From Globodera rostochiensis (lineage: Eukaryota; Nematoda; Chromadorea; Rhabditida; Heteroderidae): a stretch of 64,000 nt of DNA. The DNA is taken from positions 1,670,449 to 1,734,448 of the forward strand of contig JAEVLN010000011.1 of the NCBI GenBank assembly GCA_018350325.1, given 5' to 3'. The notes under the pieces are model-generated. The model searched no databases, had not been told where the DNA came from, and was given only the letters and a program-made list of their open reading frames with translations. Positions 44,491 through 53,856 of this stretch are shown here, in pieces. How positions within the stretch are numbered: position 1 is the first letter of the stretch; each line of letters opens with the position of its first letter. The translations under genes and the position numbers were made by a program.

Positions 44491-45593
44491 AAAAGCTTTG
44501 AATTATTTCAATCAAATCTGTTCATAACATATCCGTACTTCTAGCGGTTGGTGCGCCGTTAGGCGCACCTAAACCGCTAGTTCAATAAAAACAATATGAC
44601 TAACAGCATAAAACTTTTTCAAAAATTGGCAAAATTTCCAAAACCCAATTTTTTCAATAAAAATGATTTTAATCCAATCCATTTTAATCCAATCCAAAAC
44701 GGGAAAACTCCCATAAAAATCTCATCATTAGGGGTATGTTTTTTAAACCGAAAACCGGTACCCCCGTTTTTAGTTAGGCCGGTTTTACACGTCATCAGAC
44801 CCACCCAAAAAGAACAAAAAGTTTTTGGTGATTTTCTATTGTGATTCTGAGTTGTTGGGCCAACTCAAACATTCGAGAAATCCACAGATAATTTTTATCA
44901 CAAAAAAATCGCTTCATTCTTGAGGTTTTGAGGATGATGCATGAACCGGTTATAGAGTCCAGTGGGGGATAATTCCGAATTTTAAGGTTTTTAGCCATAA
45001 ACCTTTTTGATTTGTTTAAGCAAAGCTTTAGCTTAGCAATAGCTTCATCACTTTGAGAGCTCCTGAATAGCTTTAAGAATGTCTGAATCAGTTAAGGTAG
45101 AAGCTTAGGGTCGCAGAATGCCGGTCTTAAACCCGGCATTCTGGACCCGGTTTATGATTTCAAACCCGATAATTAAAGCTGTTTACTCCTTCGCCCGTTG
45201 CCTCCAATCGATGAACCCCTCATTTTTGGCGTCGCTTCCTTTCCCAAACATTATTATTTCTCCATAAAGGACCCCCCTTGGGGGATAAACTTTGTCTCAC
45301 ATCATTTACATTAATAATTATTAATTATGAATAATTATTTTTGAAACGCAATAAAATAATTCAAAAAATCAACCCCCTTGGGGGATAAACTTTGTCTCAC
45401 ATTCATTTGAATCTATTTTTGAATACATGTTTACAGCAGATTTGGGGAGGGGGTCGCAAAACAGGAAAGTACCAAAATTGCCCGAACCGCGAAACCCGGG
45501 GGTTGAAAATTGCATTAATCAAAAACCGTTAAAAAATTGCCATTTAAATCTAAAATCGCTTGCTTTATCGGGACGCTAAAAATATTTCTAAAA
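44491..45593. other. Spacer upstream of MSDN copy 8
   Basis: No gene. 44700-44780 carries a CATCATTAGGGGTATGTTTT motif followed by CCGAAAACCGG. 45171-45302 is the first copy of a direct duplication whose second copy is 46208-46336. Confidence 0.55.
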
Positions 45594-46336
45594 ATGTCGG
45601 ACAACAAAAGCGAATTGGAGCAGCAACAACAAATGGAGGAACTGTGAGTTTGTTCCCTAATGAGTTGGGATCGGATTTCTGTAAATGTTGATCAAAAAAT
45701 CAACCAACTTTACCGCCAATTTTTATTTTCTATTGACGAATTCGTAATCTCAAATAACATATTTCAAACTAAGGGCCCCTCCCTTATGGTTTTTGGCCAA
45801 CTTTGAGGGGCTATACTTTTTTCATAGTTGCTTCCGTCCAAAATTTTTTTTAGAAAAATGCTCAATTTCAATTTTTCTTGCCAAGACCACAATTTTTTCA
45901 AAATTTTTTCATAAAACATTCAAATTTTTATTTTTCGAGGTTCTTCGAGACTAAAAAAAGTCCGACCCTTTCTTATAAATCAAATCAAAAGCAATAAATC
46001 CCAAATTTCAGTTTAATTTGTGACGACGTTTGGCTCGAAGTTTTCGTCATTCGCCTTTTTGACGTTGGACTGAAAATGGCGCTGATCAGTGATCGATTTG
46101 ACGCTTTTGTGGACGAGCATTTCAAGCATTTTTTCCCGAATATTTGGAATTTCTACAAAATGTCGGACAACGAAAGCAAAGCGAAGCAGAAATAGCAAAT
46201 GAAGGTAATTAAAGCTGTTTACTCCTTCGCCCGTTGCCTCCAATCGATGAACCCCTCATTTTTGGCGTCGCTTCCTTTCCCAAACATTATTATTTCTCCA
46301 TAAAGGACCCCCCTTGGGGGATAAACTTTGTCTCAC
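45171..46336. repeat. Direct duplication of about 130 bp flanking MSDN copy 8
   Basis: 45171-45302 and 46208-46336 both read AATTAAAGCTGTTTACTCCT through CCCCTTGGGGGATAAACTTT and GTCTCACAT. They lie upstream of copies 8 and 9 respectively, so each unit of the duplication includes a 5' flank and first exon. Confidence 0.9.
45594..46195 (+). pseudogene. MSDN-family copy 8, truncated to leader plus F-box-like segment
   Basis: Exon 1 is 45594-45643 and exon 2 starts at 46012 (acceptor TTTCAG). After FxALISDRFDAFVDEHFKH the sequence jumps at about 46125 into a second first-exon-like piece (TTCTACAAAATGTCGGACAACG). It ends at TAG 46193-46195, giving an open 234-nt frame (77 aa). Everything after the F-box-like part is missing. 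It could encode a short F-box-only protein, but the junction with a partial exon 1 suggests a deletion between neighbouring gene copies. Confidence 0.7.
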
Positions 46337-46431
46337 ATTCATTTGAATCAATTTTTTTGAATATTAATAAGGTTTGGGATGGAATTTAAGCCTACTAATC
46401 TAAGAAACAAACTGTGCTAAATAATACTAAG

Positions 46432-47970
46432 ATGTCGGACAACGCAAGCGAATTGGAGCAGCAACAGCAAATGGAGAAAATGTGAGTTTGTTCCCTAATG
46501 AATAGGGATTGGATTTCGATAAATGTTGATCATAGGGCCCAGAACAAAATGACCCTGATTTCTCCCAGTTATTCTATCTGGCGTTGGTGAATTTTAGAGT
46601 GGAGTCGATTGGTTTATGATTTCGGCCGTTTCGTTTCTGGGCCCTATAATCAACTTTACCATTAATTTTTAATAAAATTAATTTTTTAAACTCACTTTGA
46701 AAAAATTCTGTTTTAATAAAATAAATACCTACCGCCCATCCCTGGCGCCCCGCCCCAATCAGGGCTGGGCGAAACCCGGCTCACACCCGAAACCGCAAAA
46801 AATTTATTCCCGAACCCGAAGCTCGAAACCCCAAAATACCCGAAATTTAGTAATAAAATTTCAGTACTGGCCCCAATCCCGTGCAACCCTACTTTGGCCA
46901 AATAAAAATCATAATTCATATGTCGCGTTTAAATCCATAAAGTGGGACACCCTTTTCTTTCCCTCGAGGGACACCCTTTTCTTGAAATTTCAGTTTCATT
47001 TGTGCCGACGTTTGGCACGGAGTCTTCGCCTTTCTTGACCCATTTGAGCTTGGGCTGAAAATGGCGCTGATCAGTGATCGATTGGACGTTTTGGTGGACG
47101 TCCATTTCAAGTCGAGGGAATGGTCGTTGGGTTCGATGGAAATTCGTCGCGCGGACGACGGAAATGGCGCACAAATTGACAACGAACGCTCTGATGAAGG
47201 ACTGCCAATTCCTCAAGAACCGCTTCCAGGCAAAGTGATCGGCTTTGAAGAGATTGAAATCAGGTCGCTTCTTTCCTAAAAAGATAACGAAGTTTAAAAG
47301 GTCTTTGGACTTTCAGTTACGTCGACCAAACTGTCATCGAATTTCTTCAACGAATCGGCAGACTTTTCGACTCTTCCGGGACCGATGTTGATATTTATAC
47401 CGACGGCGACCAAAGCCGCAGTTGGGAAATCATTTGGCAAAAGATTTGGCCGTTGATCAGTGGCACCGTCAGCCGTCGTGAAGATGGTCGTCCGAAGATG
47501 TTTCATTTTGACTTTTATTCGACAGAAATTGAAGGACTCAAAGGGGTAATAATTAAATAATCAATTTGAGAGTAAATTATTCCCTTGTTTTAGTCATTTG
47601 TCAACGCTTCTGAGCCGCTCAATTTCATCATCAGCTTTGATGATGACGACGACGATGTTGTGCCATTTGAACTGAAGAACGCTTTGACGGGGGAGCGTTT
47701 GACATTGCGACGCTTGGACGAAGACAATTGGCTGTTGGTGCGTTGTCCGCTTTGGCGAGAAGAGGACAAATGGACTAATTGGGAGAAGGAGGCAATCGAA
47801 TTGAATTGGGACAATCAGTGGAATCGCATCATCATAAACTTCGACGATAAGGACATCGGCGACGGGTAAGGAGGGAATGAATAACTCAATCTTTGCCATC
47901 CCATCGTTAAAATCTTTCTTTTTTCAGGATGGTTGAGGCAAAGGCAGGTCCAAGTGAGCCCACCGAGTGA
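46432..47970 (+). CDS. MSDN-family F-box-like protein, copy 9 (in-frame internal deletion)
   Basis: Exons 46432-46481, 46994-47263, 47317-47545, 47594-47865 and 47928-47970 join to 864 nt (287 aa). Leader, F-box-like segment ([20 protein letters not shown]), exon 4 core and the standard tail ([13 protein letters not shown]) are intact. Exon 3 lacks about 58 codons of the middle domain. The sequence passes from [11 protein letters not shown] straight to REDGRPKM, keeping the frame and all splice sites. It is thus a shorter variant rather than an obvious pseudogene. Intron 1 contains CAGGGCTGGGCGAAACCCGG-type repeat DNA at 46758-46895. Confidence 0.75.
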
Positions 47971-48627
47971 ATGGCCGGAGGGAATTTAAACGAAAAAATC
48001 GATTAATTGGCACAGTGATTGTTGGCTTTTTCTGTTGCCGTACGAATGTTTGAAGAGCCTTTGATTTTTGGTGACAAAAGCCGGCATTGCCATGGGCCAA
48101 TGGCAGTATTAGCAAATTCATTTCCTCATTGAGAGCAATACATTCTAGGCTCTCTGACGCAAGTCTAAGCTTAGGCTCAAGCTGTCATAATTGGAGATTG
48201 GAACCGCGGACAAATGTGTCGTGGATAAGCTTAATTTCTTCATCGGTTTTTTCTTTTCCATGCTTTACCCAATAATTGAATTCAAATTTAAAGATTTTCG
48301 TGCATTTGCATTGAACGAGATAAAAGAAATCAAGAATGAATGCTTATTTGCCATATTAATATGGTTTTTTCTTTTCCATGCTTTACCCAATAATTGAATT
48401 CAAAATTTAAAGATTTTCGTGTATTTGCATTGAACGAGATAAAAGAAATCAAGAATGAATGCTTATTTGCCATATTAATATGGTTTTTTCTTTTCCATGC
48501 TTTACCCAATAATTGAATTCAAAATTTAAAGATTTTCGTGTATTTGCATTGAACGAGATAAAAGAAATCAAGAATGAATGCTTATTTGCCATATTAATAC
48601 CGCGGCATGCTACAAGCCGTCCATGGC
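47971..48627. other. 3' flank of MSDN copy 9 with tandem units of about 118 bp
   Basis: 48244-48598 contains three tandem copies of a unit of about 118 bp (GGTTTTTTCTTTTCCATGCT through GCTTATTTGCCATATTAATA). No gene is supported. Confidence 0.75.
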
Positions 48628-49526
48628 GTTTTAACTAGAGTCCGGACCCAAAACCCAAAACCAAAAAATTTTTGGGTTATTTTGTACAAAAAATTAGACC
48701 AAAAGTTTTTTGGTTTTGGGTTTTGGGTCAACTTGGGGTAAAACCCAAAAAAAACCAAAACCCAAAATAAACCCAAAAGTTTTTTGGTTTTGTTTGTTTG
48801 GTCCAAGCCCATTTTTGTATAAAATTTTTGGTCGTCTACCAGCTATTTTTGTACAAAACTTTTGGGTGTCTTCCAGTTTTATATATTCAAAATAAGCAAA
48901 CACACCTAAACACCACAATTTAAAAATGAAATTCTAACCAGAGCATCCTCAACAGAGCGAATCATAAATTTTTGAATTCGAATGTTTGGAAAATTGGACT
49001 CTATAAAAAGTTGGAAGGAGGTCAAGAAGCTGAATGCATATTATGCAAAGACAAAAATGAGAAAAAAACCACAATTTCAACCAAAAATTGGGCATCAAGT
49101 GGCCTGTTGTTTCATCTGAAGACCAAACATAAGGGCACCAAATTTTACGAAGATGCGGACAGGTCCCAAAAAAGCGGAAATGATTCTTTTTCTTCAACGT
49201 GCACTTCCAATTATCAATTATAAATATTAATATTATTCGTGGCTTTTGTGATGACTGGTCAAAAAACGCATTGAATAAAATTTTATTTAAAAAATCGTAA
49301 ATTTAGCCTTTTTGTTATGTTTTATTAAAAAATTTTTGGGTTTTGTACAAAATTTTGGGTTTAGCCAACCCAAAAAAAACCAAAACCCAAAATAAACCCA
49401 AAAGTTTTGACCAAATTTTGTTTGGTCCTAATTGGAGCACAACCCAAAAGAAACCAAAACCCAAACAAACCCAAAAGTTTTGACCAAATTTTGTTTGGGT
49501 CCAACTTTCCGGTCTCTAGTTTTAAC
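48628..49526. mobile_element. hAT-like element (CCAAAACCC type) with exact 8-bp target-site duplication and a BED-finger ORF
   Basis: The body 48636-49518 begins TAGAGTCCGGACCC and ends with the inverted GGGTCCAACTTTCCGGTCTCTA. It is flanked by GTTTTAAC at 48628-48635 and 49519-49526. Both ends are arrays of CCCAAAACCAAAAA and its complement. The centre encodes a BED zinc finger, a domain typical of hAT transposases, but no catalytic domain is present. Confidence 0.92.
48972..49223 (+). CDS. BED-type zinc-finger ORF inside the hAT-like element
   Basis: An 83-codon frame starting MNSNVWKIGLYKKL. It has the BED layout: aromatic residues (VW, then GLY), ECILC (C-x2-C), a KNWASSGLLFHL segment, then H-x4-H in FHLKTKHKG. 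BED fingers are the DNA-binding front end of hAT transposases. Here only the finger remains, followed by a Ser-rich end, so this is a remnant or a short repressor-like product. An upstream exon cannot be excluded. Confidence 0.6.
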   Translation: MNSNVWKIGLYKKLEGGQEAECILCKDKNEKKTTISTKNWASSGLLFHLKTKHKGTKFYEDADRSQKSGNDSFSSTCTSNYQL

Positions 49527-50181
49527 CATCCCAGCCAGCAGTTGGACTCACTCGCTTCTTTACAATATTTCACAAGGGACTAAAATTCCTGTAAAAGTGA
49601 AATGATATTGGGAAATTTATTCCGACTTTTTTTTTTGCTCTTGAGCCCCGGATATGGAGATTCTCGATCGGTCTTCAAGCCCGGGCTCTTATCGCGAACA
49701 ACCCTAATGAGAACTTTCTTAATAAAATATTTTTTTAAATTTCATTTTGAAAGAAATTCTCTTGTTTTTTGACCGTTTTTTCGTTTTTTTTACAAAACAT
49801 TTTCGTCCATCCCTTGACCTCAATTGATTGCTTTCCATTTGTTGTTTGTCCCCCCCCCCGTCCATTCTTTGATTTCAGCGACAAATAATAATTATTTGTT
49901 GACATTCATTCAAATATTATTTATTCCCTGACGCCACCGACAATAAATAATATTTAAGCTTTTGTTGGATCCCAACAGAGGGGAAAAAGCATATTTAAAA
50001 TTCCTTCCGAATAAAATCATTCTTCCCCGACACATCACAAACATTTGCTACGGATCATTTGCCGGGCCTTTGGAATACATTTTTTTTTGTGATTTCTCGA
50101 GCATAAATTTCCATTTAAATCTAAAATCGCATGATTTTTAGAATTAATTGCTTTACCGGAACGCTAAAAATATTTCTAAAA
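49527..50181 (+). promoter_or_regulatory. Upstream region of MSDN copy 10
   Basis: 49655-49700 holds the dispersed palindrome variant GAGATTCTCGATCGGTC with flanking GAGCCCCGG and GCCCGGGCTC. 50020-50181 is the best preserved MSDN 5' block: CCGACACATCACAAACATTT, GCTACGGATCATTTGCCGGG, CTCGAGCATAAATTTCCATT, TGATTTTTAG. The acceptor AG is at 50140-50141, 40 nt before the ATG. Confidence 0.5.
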
Positions 50182-51868
50182 ATGTCGGACAACGAAAGCG
50201 ACGAAGAGCAGCAACAGCAAATGGAGGGAATGTGAGTTTATTTCCTAATTGTCCTTAGTCCGTCTTCTGTCCCGAACATCCTCCCCCCCACTTCGTCCCA
50301 GGGACGTGCTCATTTGTCAGCGAGCGGGGATGGGCCCGGTATAAGACCGGAGAAAAGGGAGAAGGACGGCACCGGGAAAGGCCCAGCATCGAAGCTTTAC
50401 TCTAATCAATCAAATCAAACCCCCTAATTCTTAAATTTCAGTTTCATTTGTGCCGACGTTTGGCACGGAGTCTTCGCCTTTCTTGACCCATTTGAGCTTG
50501 GGCTGAAAATGGCGCTGATCAGTGATCGATTGGACGTTTTGGTGGACGTCCATTTCAAGTCAAGGGAATGGTCGTTGGGTTCGCTGCACATTTGTAGTAT
50601 AATCGGAGGGAATGGCGCAGAAATTTTCAACGAACGCTCTGGTGGACGGCTCCCAATTCCTCAGGGACCGATTCCAAACAAAGTGATCGGCTTCAAATGC
50701 ATTCAAATTTGGTCGTTTCTGTCCTGAAAATAAAATTAGGGTTGGGTTTTCAGTTACATCGACCAAACCGTCGTCGAATTTCTTCGGCGCTTTCGCCGGC
50801 TTTTCGACTCTTTCGGCACAAATATTCACATCGCGACAAACGACGACGAAAGTCGCAGCTGGCAAATTATTTGGCAAAAAATTTGGCCTTTGGTCAACGA
50901 CAACATTTGCAGCTTTCCGTTGGTGCCCTTTCATTTCAAACGTTTGCGACAATTCTCTCCGTCCATTTTTCGCAATTGCCCAAATCTCCGATCGATCAAT
51001 TCGTATGGACTTTTGCCCGAATTTCCGGCCGAAGACAATGCCGAGGCTTCTTCTGCCCAAGCCGTGGCCAACTGGCTAATCACTCCCCGCGGGGATGGAC
51101 TTCCGAAGATGCTTCGTTGTGGTTTTTATTCGGCAAGAATGGACGGACTCAAAGGGGTAATTTATATCAAAAAGTCCGGGTTTTTCTAACACCCGAATCG
51201 GGTTCTTTACATACAATTTTTTTGCGTCCGTCTTTTTAAATTAAGTTTTTTAGGAGTGGGGGTGAGGCGCGGCGCCGAAAAATAGAAAAATTTTATTGAG
51301 AAATTGACCCAAAATCTCCAAAAAGCCTCGTGTATGGCGATCTGTTAAACAAAAACAAACAAAAAAAACCCCGGGATTTTCTCATCTTTATCAGACCCGG
51401 ACCGGGTCAACAAATCCGGGATAATTATCATTCTTATAGTCAGCTTTAGAAAATTATTCCCTTTATTTTAGGCATTTGTCAATGCTTCTGAGTCGGCCAA
51501 TTTCATCATCAGTTTTTGGCATTTTTCTACTCTTGTCATTGAACCATTTGAGCTGGCGAACGCCTTGACGCGGGAGCGATTGACATTGCGACGTTTCAAC
51601 AACGACTTTTGGCTGTTGGTGCGTTGTCCAATTGGGCGAGAAGAGGACAAATGGACTAAATGGGAGGAGGAGGCAATTGAATGGTTATGGTACCGCCAAT
51701 GGAATCGCTTAATCGTCAGCTTCGACGACAACGGCATCGGCGACGGGTATTGGAATAAAATTGCCTCAAAACTTTACTACCCTCCCGGCGTTTAAATTTT
51801 TTGTTATTTTTAGAATGATTGACGCAAACGAAAGTCCAAGTGAATTGGCGGACGGAGGGATTTGGTGA
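50182..51868 (+). CDS. MSDN-family F-box-like protein, copy 10 (intact)
   Basis: Exons 50182-50231, 50442-50711, 50754-51156, 51472-51746 and 51814-51868 join to 1053 nt (350 aa). The leader is [16 protein letters not shown], and the F-box-like segment [20 protein letters not shown]. The middle domain has [17 protein letters not shown] and [10 protein letters not shown]; exon 4 has [20 protein letters not shown]. The tail is remodelled to [17 protein letters not shown]. Intron 1 keeps the conserved block. Intron 3 has a GC-rich palindrome remnant near 51264. All splice sites are GT-AG. One of the best candidates in the array for a working gene. Confidence 0.82.
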
Positions 51869-53270
51869 AAGAAATTCTTTTCCTGTATGAATATAAAAAA
51901 GTTCTTAGATTGGCCGAAATTGGTCTAAAAAAACGCCAACAATTTTTTGTTTTCCCCCTCAAAATTTGATGTTTTTTCATCACAAATAAATTTGATTGAA
52001 ATTGTTTGATCAACTGGACGGGCGGGCTCTTTTCTTAATTGTTGTTGGGCACATTGTTTCTCTGACCGGAGCCAATGAATGTTGCTAATCTATGCTTAGG
52101 TTCGCTTAGGCTTAGTTCGGGAGGATGGCTCAGTCCAATAACAATCGGCGGCGGGCGGATCAGTTCGATCACAATTAGCGGGCGGATCAGTCCGATCACA
52201 ATTAGCGGGCGGATCAGTCCGATCACAATTAGCGGGCGGATCAGTCCGATCACAATCAGCGGATCATGGACTCCAAACAGAAATCATTGCCTCCAATTTT
52301 TACGGAAAATCCTTCCCCCATTTTTCGCTCTAATTAACGTCGTCAAAAACCAGTGGTTGCTGTTGCTGACTGATAAATGAACGCTCAATCACAGCAAAAT
52401 TCCATCACATCCCATCAATTTTGCTCGCCAAACTCATCCAAAAATGTTCAGACAAATAATACGTACACACGCAATTAACCAAACCAACTTTTTTTGATTG
52501 TAACCTGCTTCTTCTTCTTCCCCTCCTCCTGCTGGTCCCGGAACTGCTTGGACTCGTCGGTGTCGCGACGTTGTCGTCGTCATCGTCACCACAGCATCTT
52601 TATCCATATCCGAAAGCCAAAATCGGTCGGACGGGTGGATGGTGGGCAGTCCGATCGATCGATGGTCGTTCACGACAATTCCCCTCCTCCTCTGCCATCC
52701 CCCCCCCCCGGCGCCCCCCTCTTTAGCCCCTTGGGGGGAAAGGCGTCGTTACAAAAGTTGCGCGGACGGACACTTTACAAATTCCCGAAACGAAACCAAA
52801 CGCGAACGGACACAAAACATCCTCCCCAGAAATGCAGCAGCAGCAATAATCTTTGGCCTATTTTTGCGCAATTAAATTATTACACACTAAAAAGGGCGCC
52901 GCCCTCATTTTGCAAAATGCCACCGTGAATTTTGAATAATAAAATCGATCAAATTAAAAAGAATAGAAAATGTTTGACAGACATCTTATTAATAAATGTT
53001 CCCCGACCCGATCAATCAGAAAACGTAAAATCATTTTTTGAGATTTTTTTATATTCACATTTTTATCGCCCTCTCAATCATTTCACATTTGTGCAAAGGC
53101 CGGCCAACCACCACCATAAATAACTTCGATAATTTGATAGTAAATCGAATTGACCACCCCGCCCCCCCCCCAACATTACAATAAACATTTTGTGTTCTTT
53201 TTGATTTTAACATTAGAGACCGGCCCCAGGCAAATGCACGTTTAGTGACCGGCCAATCTGATTTTTTGGG
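51869..53270. other. Region between MSDN copy 10 and the 34-bp array
   Basis: 51880-52130 duplicates the 3' flank of copy 7. 52149-52262 has about four units of a 27-28-bp repeat (GATCACAATTAGCGGGCGGA and variants). 52440-52700 has, on the minus strand, an open stretch starting at 52616 (MDKDAVVTMT) rich in charged codons and ending near a possible donor at 52500; I cannot attach it to further exons. Poly-C tracts occur near 52699 and 53160. Confidence 0.5.
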
Positions 53271-53274
53271 GACC

Positions 53275-53818
53275 GGGATCTCTGGCTAAATCCTGACCCC
53301 GAACAAACTCCGACCGATCGGAATCCCGACCAAATCCTGATCAATGCTCGGTCGGGATCCCGACCAAATCCCGATTAATTCTCGGTCAGGATCTCGACTA
53401 AATCCCGATCAATGCTCGGTCGGGATCTCGACTAAATCCCGATCAATGCTCGGTCGGGATCTCGACTAAATCCCGATTAATGCTCGATCGGGATCTCGAC
53501 TAAATCCCGATCATGCTCGGTCGGGATCTCGACTAAATCCCGATTAATGCTCGGTCGGGATCTCGACTAAATCCCGATCAATGCTCGGTCAGGATCTCGA
53601 CTAAATCCCGATTAATGCTCGGTCGGGATCTCGACTAAATCCCGATCAATGCTCGGTCGGGATCTCGACTAAATCCCGATCAATGCTCGGTCGGGATCTC
53701 GACTAAATCCCGATTAATGCTCGGTCGGGATCTCGACTAAATCCCGATCAATGCTCGGTCAGGATCTCGACTAAATCCCGATTAATGCTCGGTCGGGATC
53801 TCGACTAAATCCCGATTA
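53275..53818. repeat. 34-bp minisatellite, about 15-16 copies
   Basis: The unit is GATCTCGACTAAATCCCGAT followed by CAATGCTCGGTCGG. Single-base variants (ATCAATG/ATTAATG, CGGG/CAGG) alternate in blocks, indicating later duplication of multi-unit segments. A TAGAGACCGG sequence at 53213 may be one end of a hAT-like element in which the array grew. Confidence 0.95.
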
Positions 53819-53856
53819 TTTGATAATTAATTAAATCATTTTTATTAGATTAAAAC

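Noticed and set aside
46758..46895. CAGGGCTGGGCGAAACCCGG ... GTGCAACCCTA as a complete hAT-like element
   Set aside because: The ends resemble a TIR, but the flanking 8-mers (GCCCCAAT and CTTTGGCC) do not match, so the limits cannot be supported.
52434..52673. Possible minus-strand first exon (MDKDAVVTMT...)
   Set aside because: It has a plausible start and a possible donor near 52500, but no further minus-strand exon could be found downstream and no family is recognisable.
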